A stretch of 64,000 bases of DNA from Verrucomicrobiaceae bacterium (GCA_015075365.1 JABTUN010000002.1:1426001-1490000), one strand, 5' to 3'; shown: positions 41,519 to 50,932, counted from the stretch's first letter. Numbers and translations are program-made. The notes: generated from the sequence alone by a model not told the origin.

Positions 41519-43018
41519 TCATTTCACGCTGTCGGCAAATCCTGCCTCCGTGCGCTCCAACTCGGCCTTCATCGCCGCGCGCAGCCTGCGGATGCGCTCG
41601 GCGTGCCCGGGTTCCTGGATGAGGTTTTTCAGCTCCTCGGGATCGTTTTTCAGATCGTAAAGTTCCTCGCCGGACTCGCCGTCGAGATAGTGGATCAGCT
41701 TGAAGCTGTCCTGGATGACGGCGGTGTACATCGGCACGCCTTGATAATGATCCTGTTTCCGCCTCAGCCGGATCGTCTCTGTCGTGGTGGAGCCGTATTC
41801 ATTGCCCATGTGCTCATAGACGCAGGCGTGCGGCCAGGCGGCATCGGGCTTTTCGAGCAGCGGCGTGATGTCACGCCCGTGTACAGGCAGCGGCGCCTTC
41901 ACGCCCATCAGGCTGATGATGGTGGTCATCAAATCGGTGGCGTTGACCGGTGTGGCGCAGACCTGGCCCGAGGGGAATCGCCCGGGCATGCTGATGATGA
42001 GCGGCGAGCGGTAGTTCGCATCATACGGCGCCAGTTTCGTGCGGAAACCGTGGTGGCCCATGCTGAATCCCTGGTCGGCGGTGTAGATGATGAGCGTGTT
42101 GTCATACTGCCCGCTCTCCTTGAGCGCGGCGATGAGCTGGCCCACGCCTTCATCCACGGCGGGCACACATTCATTCATCTGGCGCACCCAGTCGTCGTAG
42201 CGCTTCGCCTTTTTCGCCTCGCCAAAGGCCTCGCCGCCTTTGCCGACGAGCGGATGGCCGTCTGGTCCGCGCGTCCAAGCCTGCATCTTGTTGAGGTAGG
42301 CCGGTTTGCCTTCACGCGGCGGAAAGATGTCGGCAGGGATGTCCACCGCGCCGTCTTTATACATGCCCAGATGGCGCTTCCCGGGCGTCGAGGGACCGTG
42401 GATGCTGCCGTAGCACAGCCAGAGATACCATGGCTTCGTCTTGTCCCGCTTCTCACCCCGGATGTAGTCGAGCGCCCATTTCGTGTAGTTGTCCGCCGGG
42501 TAGCCTTCGACCTTTTGCTCTACGCCGTCGATGCTGAGGATTTGCGTCGTGTAGTAGGCTCCGGCGTTCTCTGGATGCAGCGGACGGTTCCATACAATCT
42601 GATGGTCCCAGTCACGTCCCCAGCCGCTGTCCGTGCCCGTGTGCCATTTCCCGATCTGCGCCGTGTGGTAGCCAGATTTGCGCATCTCGGCCGGAATGAA
42701 GGGCGTCTTCGCCGGATCGTATTTGCTGCCCGGATACTGGCCCTCCATCGACATGCTTTCGATGCCATGCGGATGCCGCCCAGTCAGCAGTGTGGCACGC
42801 GACGGCATGCACCACGATCCGAGATAAGCCGCATGAAAGCGCACGCCGTTTTTCGCCAGCGCGTCGATGTGCGGCGTCTTCACCCACGGCCACGATTCCG
42901 GATAGCAGCCCACCGTGCGGTAGTTTTGATCGTCGGCGTAGATGAAGAGCACATTCGGGCGCTCGGCGGCTGCGGAGAACACGCCCAATGACGCGAGGAG
43001 GAAGGCAACAAGTTTCAT
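41519..43018 (-). CDS. Secreted formylglycine-dependent sulfatase
   Basis: This 499-aa type I sulfatase has a signal peptide (MKLVAFLLASLGVFSAAA), metal-binding Asp in IYADDQN, and the modification motif CMPSRATLLTGR with Cys70 converted to formylglycine. GKWHTG, GSIHGPS and TADQGFSMGHHG complete the active site. The C-terminal part has the ELYDLKNDPEELKNL motif. The substrate is probably a sulfated polysaccharide or small sulfate ester, judging by the family; a maturation enzyme is not encoded in the window. It is followed on the minus strand by no linked gene; the aldo/keto reductase gene lies upstream. Confidence 0.92.
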   Translation of the reverse strand: MKLVAFLLASLGVFSAAAERPNVLFIYADDQNYRTVGCYPESWPWVKTPHIDALAKNGVRFHAAYLGSWCMPSRATLLTGRHPHGIESMSMEGQYPGSKYDPAKTPFIPAEMRKSGYHTAQIGKWHTGTDSGWGRDWDHQIVWNRPLHPENAGAYYTTQILSIDGVEQKVEGYPADNYTKWALDYIRGEKRDKTKPWYLWLCYGSIHGPSTPGKRHLGMYKDGAVDIPADIFPPREGKPAYLNKMQAWTRGPDGHPLVGKGGEAFGEAKKAKRYDDWVRQMNECVPAVDEGVGQLIAALKESGQYDNTLIIYTADQGFSMGHHGFRTKLAPYDANYRSPLIISMPGRFPSGQVCATPVNATDLMTTIISLMGVKAPLPVHGRDITPLLEKPDAAWPHACVYEHMGNEYGSTTTETIRLRRKQDHYQGVPMYTAVIQDSFKLIHYLDGESGEELYDLKNDPEELKNLIQEPGHAERIRRLRAAMKAELERTEAGFADSVK

Positions 43019-43046
43019 GACAGGCCCCTAACGCAGCCCGTCCATG

Positions 43047-43067
43047 ACTTCTCACCTCTCACTTCTC
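43047..43067 (+). repeat. Period-7 array between AKR and sulfatase genes
   Basis: Three units in register (ACTTCTC, ACCTCTC, ACTTCTC), continuing weakly into ACCATTT, lie in the 54-bp gap and end just before the stop codon of the reductase gene. Confidence 0.65.
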
Positions 43068-43072
43068 ACCAT

Positions 43073-43993
43073 TTACGGCACGCCATGCCCCTTCGCCGCC
43101 ACCCACAGCGCATACCAGTCCTCGCGCTCGAGCTGGATGTCCGCGGCCTTCACGCAGGCCTGGATGCGTTCCAGCTTGTTCGTGCCGATGATCGGCAGCG
43201 GGCACGACGGATGCGCCATGATCCACGCGTAGGCGAGCTGGTCGAGCGTTGCACCGCCATACTTCGCGCTGAGCTCGGCGGCCTTCTCATGCAGACGAAC
43301 GGCAGCAGCATCGTCCTTGGCCATCAGCGCGCCTTTCGCGAGCGGTGACCACGCCATCGGCAGAATGCGCTGACGCTGGCACTGGTCGAAAACACCGTCG
43401 TAGATCGGGTCCATGTGCAGCAGGCTGAATTCCACCTGATTCGTCACCAGCGGCTGGTCCATGCGTGAGTTCAGCAGGTCGAACTGATGCACGTTGTAGT
43501 TCGACACGCCCGCCGAGCGGATCTTGCCGTCCTTGAGCAGTTTGTTGAGTCCAGCAGCCGTCTCATCCGCGCTCGTCAGCCAGTCCGGGCGATGGACGAG
43601 CAGCAGATCGATGTGATCGATCCCCATGAGCCTCAGCGACTTCTCCGCGCTCTTCACGATGCGTGCCGCCGTCACGTTGTAGTGCGCCGTTTTGCGCTCC
43701 GGATGAAAACTGCACGGCACGTAGATGCCGCACTTCGTCACGATCTCGATCTTGTCGCGGAAGGCCTTGTCCAGCTTCAACGCGCCGCCGATCGCCTCTT
43801 CGACAAGGTAGAGGCCGTAAATCTCCGCCGTGTCGAGCGTGGTGATGCCCATATCCGCGCAGGCCTTGAAACGGCTCAGCAATGCCTGCGGCGTCTTGTT
43901 CGCAGCGTCCTCGTCATCAAGAATGCGCCAGGTGCCATAGATGAGGCGGGAGAATTCAGGGCCGTTCGGTGAAATGCGGTGTCGGGAGATCAT
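43073..43993 (-). CDS. Aldo/keto reductase
   Basis: This 306-aa NADPH-dependent reductase is of the YdhF branch of the AKR superfamily. The catalytic tetrad is visible: Asp and Tyr in TLDTAEIYG, Lys in EIVTKCG and His in LLLVHRPD. The cofactor-binding end reads PIIGTNKLERIQ. The substrate is not evident. ATG 43993 is used; the longer frame adds two residues from a non-ATG start. It is upstream of the sulfatase on the same strand with a 54-bp gap, so cotranscription is possible but the functions do not clearly connect. Confidence 0.9.
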   Translation of the reverse strand: MISRHRISPNGPEFSRLIYGTWRILDDEDAANKTPQALLSRFKACADMGITTLDTAEIYGLYLVEEAIGGALKLDKAFRDKIEIVTKCGIYVPCSFHPERKTAHYNVTAARIVKSAEKSLRLMGIDHIDLLLVHRPDWLTSADETAAGLNKLLKDGKIRSAGVSNYNVHQFDLLNSRMDQPLVTNQVEFSLLHMDPIYDGVFDQCQRQRILPMAWSPLAKGALMAKDDAAAVRLHEKAAELSAKYGGATLDQLAYAWIMAHPSCPLPIIGTNKLERIQACVKAADIQLEREDWYALWVAAKGHGVP

Positions 43994-44027
43994 GAGCACG
44001 TCAGAATGGCAAGGAGCCGCTTTCGAG

Positions 44028-47000
44028 TCAACGCGGCTGCTTCAAATACGCGATCAAATCCGCCAGCGACTGCGGCGTCATCGCGGCTTCGAGGCCCTCG
44101 GGCATCAACGAGATGCCGGTGCTCTTCAAGGAGGCCACATCGCTGCGCAGGACGGATTTGGTGAGGTTTCCGGCCATCTTCAGCGTCAGACTCGCGCTCG
44201 TTTCGGTGGCGATGACGCCGTAGAGCTGCTCGCCGCTCTTCAGGGTGCAGTGGTAGGCCATGAAGCCGGGCTCGATGATGGCGCTGGGGTCGAGTATGGA
44301 ATTGAGGAGCTTTTCGGCGTCGTGCTGCGCCACGCTGCGCAGGTCCGGGCCGAGTTCGAGGCCCACGCCGTCGAGTTTGTGGCAACTGATGCACACGCTC
44401 GCGAAAACGGTCTTTCCGCGTGTAGCATCGCCTGGCAGCTTCAACGCCGGTTTGAACTTCTCCACAACTGCCGCCCGCGTGGCGCTCGTGGAGTCCGCGA
44501 AGACCTTCTCCGCGAGGCTGGCGATGTTTTTCTTCGGATGCTTCATCAACCGCGCCCGCGTCGCCGCGTCCGCGGATTTGGCTTCGGGCCGTTTCAGCAG
44601 CGCCAGCGTCCACGTATCGTTCGAGAGCAGCGTTTCGAGGATCTGAACGCGCAGCGCCGGTGTGCGCTGGTCCCAGCCTTCGAGCAAAAACTCCACACCG
44701 CCCTGTGGTTGCAGTTTCGAAACGAGCCGCAGCACCTCCGCGTTGCCCGTCTTCGCCCAAAGCTCCGGCAGCAGTGCTTTCACCCGTTCCCGATGCTCGC
44801 GATCCGAGGCCAGCAAAGCCAGCGATTCCATCGTCGGAGCCGTTTGGATCGAGTCCGCGGCCTGTTGCAGCCTCGCCGCCATTTTTTCGATCGCTTCACG
44901 CGCCTTCGCCTCCGTGACTTGTTTCGCGAAAGCGGCCAGCGAGAGGTTTTTCTCGTCCAGGACGGCCAGAAGCTCTTCGAGGCCTATTTGCGCATCCATC
45001 CGCGTCACAAGGGCCGCGATGGCTTTCTCGTTCTTGGTTGCCAAAGCGCAGCGGAGAAGCGTTCCGACGAGTTTCAAGTCCACCTTGCCTTCATAGCCGC
45101 CGAACAGCTCACAGATTCGAGTGAGATGCGGCAACGAAGAACTCAACGCGGCACTGAAGACCAGCCCATCAAGCTGCTCTTCCTCCAAAATGCTCCCGAC
45201 GATATCTGCAGCCCAATCTCCGCTCCACTGACCGGCCGAAAGAGCGAGTTGCATCCGAACTCGCGGATGACGGGCTCTGTTGCCATTCACAAGCAAGAGC
45301 AGTGCTTCCTCGTTCTTCTCCCAGGGCATCGATTCGGCGATCTGGAGGCCTTGAACCACAACTTCATCGTTGTCGCTCAGCAGAAGCAGTTTGAGCAAAT
45401 CTGGTGTGAGCTGACCGGCTTGATGGAGGGTCCATGCCGCTTGGGCTGCTGTGTTCTTATCGCTGGTCACTTGCTCGATCAGTGTCGCGATGGTTTGCGT
45501 GCTCGGCTTGGTCCACAACGCCCTCATCTGCGCTTTGTCCCTGAGCCAGCCATTTGGCGAAGCAAAGTAGTCATCTCGCTCCGTCGAGATGAACGGGACG
45601 TTTCCTTTGCCGGACGCTTTCCCGCTTTTGGATGCCGTGTGCTCATCTCGCGGAGCGAGATGGCTACTTTTCACCACCCGCCAAATCCGCCCCTTGTCAT
45701 CCCCTTCGCGGTAATGCGGCAGCAGCTCCTCTTTGCCGTTCTGCGGCAGCCACTGCGGGTGCTCGATCATGTAGCGATACATGTCGGCGACCCACAATGC
45801 GCCATCGGGGCCGGTGCGGACCATGACGGGGCGGCACCAGCGGTCTTCGCTGGCGAGGAAGTCCATCTTCGACTCGGCGGGATCGCGCGCGGCTTTGAAG
45901 GTGACGCCGTCGTCTTCGAGGATGTGATGCTGCACGACGTTGTGGAAGGGCTCGCAGGTGAAGGCGTGCGTTTTGCCGTCGTGAAAGAGCACCTGATCGC
46001 GATACACCTCGATGCCGCAGGCGCTGGTGAAGCGTCCGGCCTGGTCGAAGCTGTGGAAGCGCTTCTCCATGCTGCTGGCGGGATACACGGGCGGATTCCG
46101 CGGGAAGAGCTGATGGATCGGGTCCGGCGGGATGACGTGCGGATTGCGGCGCAGGTAGTGATCCTGCAGCACGTAGTGCCAGAGCGGGAAACTGTTCTGC
46201 ACGCCGAACCAGTGGCCCCAGTCATCGCGGGCGCGGCCGAATTGCGAGGGGCCGGTCTGCGGATCAAACTCGCCGGTGTCCGGCTTGAAGCGGAAGTCGC
46301 GGCTGCCGAGGTCGATCTTCTCGCCGGTGAGCTTGCACTCGATTTGCGTGCCTTTGTTGTAGCCGCCGTGATGCGCTCCGGCGGCGCAATACACCCAGCC
46401 GTCCATGCCCCAGCGCAGGCCGTTCACGCGGAGCTGCTGATTGCCGGTGCTGAAGCCGGTGTAGAGCACTTTCTTCGTGCCATCGGGCGAAATGAAGAAG
46501 ATGTCCGGCGCGGCGGTGACGATGACGCCTTCACGCCAGGTCAGGATGCCGGTGGGATAGCTCAAGTCGCTGACGATGACGTGGCGCTTGTCGTAGCGGC
46601 CGTCGTGGTCCGTGTCCTCCAGCCGCACGACGCGTCCGCCAGCCTTGCCGTTGCCATCCATGCCGAGCGGGTAGTCCGCCATCTCGATGACCCACAGGCG
46701 GCCCTGCTCATCCCAATCAAACGCGACCGGATCGAGCACCACCGGCTCCGCCGCGACGAGCTCGATGCGGTAACCCTCGCGCACATGCCACTTCTTCGCG
46801 GATTCTTCTGGTGAAAGCGGCTGTGAAGCCAATTCGATATTCGGCGCGGTTGCAGGTGCGGCGGGTTTTTCCAAACCGACGACCTCGACCTTTTCAAACG
46901 TGCCTTCCAACGGCGCGAAGTCATCGCAGCGTTTGCCAAAGAACAATTCCTTCGCGCCGGGCGCGGTGACGGGCAATTCGGCGTCGATCTCCAGCTTGCC

Positions 47001-49556
47001 ATTGAGCGTGACCTTCACGCGCGAGCCGAGGCGCTCCAGCTTCACGTCATTCCACGTGCCCGGCTCGATGACCGTCGTGCCGCGCACGATTTGCGAGGCC
47101 GCATTGCCATTGAAGACGAACAACCGGCCCGGCGACGAGTCCTTGTAGTTCCCGCCGATGCCGAGGTGATCGCCGGGCGCTTGATGATCGCCCTTTGGGC
47201 CGCGTGAGATGAGGTAGGCGGTCACGGCGCTGACGTTGTTGGCCTTCGTGTTCTTGAAGCGCATCGACGCGGACCAGTTTTCATGCGCCTTCAGCAAGGC
47301 CGAGCTCTGCACCTGCGCCCGCTTCTCCCGCTCCGCCCGAGAAACAGCCCGCTTCGCATTCTCCTCGCCCACTTTCGAGATGTTCCAAAGCTTCGCGATG
47401 AGCGACGGCTCGATGACGCGATCCCAGATCGTGATCTCGTCGAGTCGGCCTTCGAGGCCAGTGCCAATCATGACTTCATCGGCCGCTTTCCCAGCCTGTC
47501 CGATCAAAATGGGCTTTTCAGAGCCATCGAGATGCACGCGGACGTTCTCGCCATCGCGAATGAGCACGGCGAAATGCCAGTCGTCGGCAAATGTATTCCT
47601 GAGCTTTAGCTCGCCACCGTGTCCTTGGTTTGAAGAACGGTCGCTTTTCGTGTTTGCCGCACCGGGCGAGCTAAAGCTCTGGACTACATTGTTGTCGCCG
47701 CTCGCCAGCTCCAGTTGCAACGTGTGATCCGGCAACTGATGCGCCTTCAAGCTGACGCCCAGCGCATTGATCAACTCGCCCGTGCGATCACTCGCGCCGC
47801 TTTCGTGGCCGAGCCAGAACCAGAGGGCGATGGAGGACTGAGTTCCAAGTTTCAGGTTGGAAGTTTCAAGATGACCGCCTGCGAGGTGGATGGAGCGGTT
47901 GATCTTGTCGCGAGGGACTTTGACCTGAGTTTTGAGTGCTGACTCATCACCATATCCTAGTCCAGCATTAAACCCAGGCAGCCAACGAGCATGCGGCCCA
48001 TGAACCGTTACAGTGAACTCCAGTTCTGGATACGGTGAGCGATGCAATCCAAAGCTTCGTTCATTTTGGAAATCGACTATCGCCCGCGTCCCAGATTCAA
48101 TCACCGCGCGCATATAGTCGCTTGTGTCCTCGCTCAATCCCCGACCTGGAGCCAAATCGAGTTCACGGAGCATCGAAACCAGCGTTTCTCGAATCTTCGC
48201 TTCAGCACCGACCTCAAGGCCCGCCGTTCGTGCTGGCCAGGTGGTGTATCCTCCGAGGTCGTGCTGTTCCAAAGGCGGGATGTAACCTTCAGCACCGTTT
48301 GCTAGTTCGATGTTGAAGTGACTGCAAAACGGAGATGCCCACTTCAGCATCAAGCCGGTAGCGGCATACACTTCATTGGGAAGAGTCGCGATGCTGAGTT
48401 CGCCAACGCTAGGCTCGCCGATGCGGATGGCTTGGAGCTTCACGGTGGTCTTTTGACGCTCGTGGAGGATGAGCGCCTCTCTCGCATACACCTCCTCTTT
48501 GCTCTTCGGCACATCATTCTCGATCTTCGCGGCGATGGGACGGGCCCAGGCGAGGCGTTTTTCGTCGGGGACGCGATACTTGAGCTCGAGCGTTTTCTCG
48601 ACCATGCCGAGCGGGGCGTGATCGACATACTTCACGGTTTGCAGGGCTTTCATGGCGCTGTCAGCGACCTCGGAGGCGTAGGTGTCGATGGTGATCGTCT
48701 TTTTCTCCGCGCCGTAGTCCATCCACATCTGGTCGCCGCTGGTGCCCTGGCTCATGGCGCAGACGAAGGGGCCGTTGCCATCGCCCTGCTGGCCCAGTTT
48801 GGCGGCGATGTGCTTGCAGAAGAGGCCGAAGTAGTCGGCGGAGACCGGCGCAGTGCCAAAGTAGTGCTGCGAGTAGTTCGCCAGCACGCCGAGCGGTTTG
48901 CCATCGAGTGTTTGCAGCGCGATGACGCTGAGCTGCGGGTCCACCGGGCCGCTGGGGCCGACGACGTCCTTGCTGAGGTAGCCGGGGTGCATGTTCGCAC
49001 GGCCCGTGGGCTGGCCGAAGGGATCGACGACCTCCTTGCCCGGCAGGCGAATCCAGCGGCGGTTGTGCGTGTGCTCCCAGTCATCGAACGAGCCCCAGCC
49101 GATGCGGGCCGGTTGCAGCGCCGCATTCGCCGCTACGATGGCCTCGGCGATCTTTGGCGTGAGGAATTTCGCATACACGGTGTCCTTCCGCGTGCCGAGG
49201 CAGCCCATCGCGGCCGGCGCGGAGTGCGTGTGCGTGGCGCTGACCATCATGCGATCCACCGGAATGCCACATTGCTTCACCGCGATGCCCTTCGCCTCAT
49301 CAATGAGCGACTGCTCCATCATGCACGTGTCCACGATGGCGAAGGCGATCTTCATCTTCCCGTCATCGAGCACAAAACTGCGCACGAAGAGCTTGTCCGC
49401 GAGCTTTTCGCCCCGTCCCTCCAGAAACCCGCCCGCGATGATGCGCGGGAACTCCGTGGGCGAGATGTCCACCGTGGCCACTCCGGCACGGAAAACTGGT
49501 TCGGCGTTTGCGGAGGCAAAACCGAGCGCGAGCAGGAACAGGAGCGACTTCTTCAT
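44028..49556 (-). CDS. Giant secreted ceramidase-like / LamG / PVC propeller / HEAT / cytochrome c protein
   Basis: This 1842-aa protein has a signal peptide (MKKSLLFLLALGFASANA); a neutral/alkaline ceramidase-like domain (about 20-500, RAGVATVDISPTEFP, SATHTHSAPAAMG); one or two LamG / DUF1080-like jelly rolls (about 540-900); a PVC membrane-bound-dehydrogenase propeller (about 915-1295, VREGYRIELVAAEP); HEAT repeats (about 1330-1680); and a heme domain with CISCH near 1722. The fusion of a hydrolase-like head with a redox tail suggests oxidation of a released product, which is inference. Three foreign-looking DNA elements are translated in frame within it (45564-45670, 47589-47691 and 47843-47870). 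Function is otherwise unknown. Confidence 0.88.
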   Translation of the reverse strand: MKKSLLFLLALGFASANAEPVFRAGVATVDISPTEFPRIIAGGFLEGRGEKLADKLFVRSFVLDDGKMKIAFAIVDTCMMEQSLIDEAKGIAVKQCGIPVDRMMVSATHTHSAPAAMGCLGTRKDTVYAKFLTPKIAEAIVAANAALQPARIGWGSFDDWEHTHNRRWIRLPGKEVVDPFGQPTGRANMHPGYLSKDVVGPSGPVDPQLSVIALQTLDGKPLGVLANYSQHYFGTAPVSADYFGLFCKHIAAKLGQQGDGNGPFVCAMSQGTSGDQMWMDYGAEKKTITIDTYASEVADSAMKALQTVKYVDHAPLGMVEKTLELKYRVPDEKRLAWARPIAAKIENDVPKSKEEVYAREALILHERQKTTVKLQAIRIGEPSVGELSIATLPNEVYAATGLMLKWASPFCSHFNIELANGAEGYIPPLEQHDLGGYTTWPARTAGLEVGAEAKIRETLVSMLRELDLAPGRGLSEDTSDYMRAVIESGTRAIVDFQNERSFGLHRSPYPELEFTVTVHGPHARWLPGFNAGLGYGDESALKTQVKVPRDKINRSIHLAGGHLETSNLKLGTQSSIALWFWLGHESGASDRTGELINALGVSLKAHQLPDHTLQLELASGDNNVVQSFSSPGAANTKSDRSSNQGHGGELKLRNTFADDWHFAVLIRDGENVRVHLDGSEKPILIGQAGKAADEVMIGTGLEGRLDEITIWDRVIEPSLIAKLWNISKVGEENAKRAVSRAEREKRAQVQSSALLKAHENWSASMRFKNTKANNVSAVTAYLISRGPKGDHQAPGDHLGIGGNYKDSSPGRLFVFNGNAASQIVRGTTVIEPGTWNDVKLERLGSRVKVTLNGKLEIDAELPVTAPGAKELFFGKRCDDFAPLEGTFEKVEVVGLEKPAAPATAPNIELASQPLSPEESAKKWHVREGYRIELVAAEPVVLDPVAFDWDEQGRLWVIEMADYPLGMDGNGKAGGRVVRLEDTDHDGRYDKRHVIVSDLSYPTGILTWREGVIVTAAPDIFFISPDGTKKVLYTGFSTGNQQLRVNGLRWGMDGWVYCAAGAHHGGYNKGTQIECKLTGEKIDLGSRDFRFKPDTGEFDPQTGPSQFGRARDDWGHWFGVQNSFPLWHYVLQDHYLRRNPHVIPPDPIHQLFPRNPPVYPASSMEKRFHSFDQAGRFTSACGIEVYRDQVLFHDGKTHAFTCEPFHNVVQHHILEDDGVTFKAARDPAESKMDFLASEDRWCRPVMVRTGPDGALWVADMYRYMIEHPQWLPQNGKEELLPHYREGDDKGRIWRVVKSSHLAPRDEHTASKSGKASGKGNVPFISTERDDYFASPNGWLRDKAQMRALWTKPSTQTIATLIEQVTSDKNTAAQAAWTLHQAGQLTPDLLKLLLLSDNDEVVVQGLQIAESMPWEKNEEALLLLVNGNRARHPRVRMQLALSAGQWSGDWAADIVGSILEEEQLDGLVFSAALSSSLPHLTRICELFGGYEGKVDLKLVGTLLRCALATKNEKAIAALVTRMDAQIGLEELLAVLDEKNLSLAAFAKQVTEAKAREAIEKMAARLQQAADSIQTAPTMESLALLASDREHRERVKALLPELWAKTGNAEVLRLVSKLQPQGGVEFLLEGWDQRTPALRVQILETLLSNDTWTLALLKRPEAKSADAATRARLMKHPKKNIASLAEKVFADSTSATRAAVVEKFKPALKLPGDATRGKTVFASVCISCHKLDGVGLELGPDLRSVAQHDAEKLLNSILDPSAIIEPGFMAYHCTLKSGEQLYGVIATETSASLTLKMAGNLTKSVLRSDVASLKSTGISLMPEGLEAAMTPQSLADLIAYLKQPR
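45564..45670. repeat. 107-bp two-hairpin inverted element, in frame
   Basis: Outer arms of 20 bp (AAAGTAGTCATCTCGCTCCG and its complement at 45651-45670, one mismatch) enclose 67 bp. Each end also folds alone (TCATCTCG with CGAGATGA at the left, CATCTCG with CGAGATG at the right). It is translated between the propeller and HEAT parts, as KSSHLAPRDEH to STERDDYFA. Confidence 0.88.
47589..47691. repeat. 103-bp inverted element in LamG region, in frame
   Basis: Arms of 27 bp (47589-47615 and 47665-47691, three mismatches, with a perfect 15-bp inner part GAGCTTTAGCTCGCC) surround 49 bp. It is translated as VVQSFSSPGAANTK to GGELKLRNTF, between two beta strands of a jelly-roll domain. Confidence 0.88.
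47843..47870. repeat. Period-7 array inside the giant gene
   Basis: Four units in register (TTCCAAG, TTTCAGG, TTGGAAG, TTTCAAG) are translated as ETSNLKLGT on the minus strand, just before a beta strand. This is the only case in the window of a period-7 array well inside a folded domain. Confidence 0.7.
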
Positions 49557-49605
49557 GAGATTGGCTCAAACCAACGCTCATGAGGGACGTGTGCTTGCCC
49601 TTCGA

Positions 49606-50895
49606 TTAAGCGATCAACGGCCCAATCGCAGGCTCGGCGAGCAGTTTGAGCACCTCTTCGACAAGGTTCGCGGCAGGCACGGAAGTCTGCGATCTCGCGA
49701 CGAGATTCTTCACGATGACTTCGGGATACTCGGTGCCGAAGACGAGGGCGAAGCGGGCTTTGCGGTCTTCGGCGGCTTGGAATTGCTTGCCGACTTTTTG
49801 CGAGCCGAAGGGGTAGTCGATGCGCACGCCGGCGGCGCGGAGTTGCTGGATGGCGGCGAGGGCGTGGGGGCGCTGGGCTTCATCGGCGATGACGACGAAG
49901 GCGTCGATGCTACTGGCGGCGAGGAGAGCGCTGGTGAGCTTCATTTGCGCACCGGGCGTGCGCTTGAGCAGGATGCCGAGCACGACATCGCCCATGGCGA
50001 AGCCTGCGGCGGGCATGTCCACGTTTCCATCGCTGATGAGGGCGCACAGTTTGTCGTAGGTGCCGCCGCCGGCGAGGGCGCGGAGGCCGTGCTTCAAATC
50101 GAAGACCTCAAACACGACGCCGGTGTAGTAGGCGAGGCCGCGCACGATGGTGGCGTCGATCTTGATGTGCTGCCAGAGGCCGCGGGCGGTGAGGTTGGCC
50201 TTCAATTCGGCGAAGGCGGGGTGATTTTCATCCGTGGAGGCCATGAAGGCGCGGACCTCGGCGGTGGTGAGGCCGATCTCGCCGAGCTTTTTCTCGGTCT
50301 CGTCCGGCTTCGCACGCTCGATCTTGTCGATGATGCTGAGGAAGGCGGTGGCGTGCTCGGCGGCGATGTTTTTCTCGGCGAGGAAGCCGTTCCAGATCTC
50401 GCGGTTGCTGAGGCGGATGATGAAGTCGTCAGCGCTCACGCCAAACTCGCGCATGGTGTCGATAGCCAGCGAGATGAGCTCAGCGGCGGTGGCGGGGCCG
50501 CTGTCGCCGAGGATGTCGGCATTGAACTGGATGAACTCGCGACCGCGGCCCTCCTGCGGCTCCTCATAGCGGAAGCAGGGGCCGATTTGGAACCACTTGA
50601 TGGGCTTCTTGAAGTCGCGCTGACGGGCGGTGGCCATGCGGGCGAGCGACGGCGTCACCTCCGGGCGCAGCGTGATTTCGCGGTCGGCCTTGTCGCGGAA
50701 GCAGAAGAGCTGTGCGGTGATCTCGTTGCCGCTTTTTTTGCGAAACAGGTCGGTGCTCTCCACGAGCGGCGCCTCATACTCGACGAAGCCATAACGACGC
50801 GCGACGGCGCGCCAGGTTTCGGCGATGTAATTGCGCGTCGCGCATTCTTCAGGGAAGAAGTCGCGGAAGCCTTTGACGGTGCGGAAGGTGGACAT
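49606..50895 (-). CDS. hisS: Histidine-tRNA ligase
   Basis: This 429-aa class II aminoacyl-tRNA synthetase charges tRNA-His. Motif 1 region is RDFFPEECATRNYI, motif 2 is FRYEEPQEGRGREFIQF, the histidine-A loop is LAYYTGVVFEVFD, and motif 3 lies in AGFAMGDVVLGIL. The C-terminal anticodon-binding domain (from about residue 330) is present and complete. Length is normal. Two period-7 arrays lie directly upstream. Confidence 0.95.
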   Translation of the reverse strand: MSTFRTVKGFRDFFPEECATRNYIAETWRAVARRYGFVEYEAPLVESTDLFRKKSGNEITAQLFCFRDKADREITLRPEVTPSLARMATARQRDFKKPIKWFQIGPCFRYEEPQEGRGREFIQFNADILGDSGPATAAELISLAIDTMREFGVSADDFIIRLSNREIWNGFLAEKNIAAEHATAFLSIIDKIERAKPDETEKKLGEIGLTTAEVRAFMASTDENHPAFAELKANLTARGLWQHIKIDATIVRGLAYYTGVVFEVFDLKHGLRALAGGGTYDKLCALISDGNVDMPAAGFAMGDVVLGILLKRTPGAQMKLTSALLAASSIDAFVVIADEAQRPHALAAIQQLRAAGVRIDYPFGSQKVGKQFQAAEDRKARFALVFGTEYPEVIVKNLVARSQTSVPAANLVEEVLKLLAEPAIGPLIA

Positions 50896-50932
50896 GGGGC
50901 GCGATTCATCCGTGCGCAGGGAGGGAAATCAA

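Noticed and set aside
43941..46814. A 957-codon open frame on the plus strand, opposite the giant ceramidase/PVC gene
   Set aside because: It is antisense to a gene with clear domains throughout, has no recognisable protein pattern, and is of the kind that high-GC coding sequence produces on its opposite strand.
45564..47691. Rho-independent terminators at the inverted repeats within the giant gene
   Set aside because: They lie in the middle of an open coding frame, have long loops and no T run.
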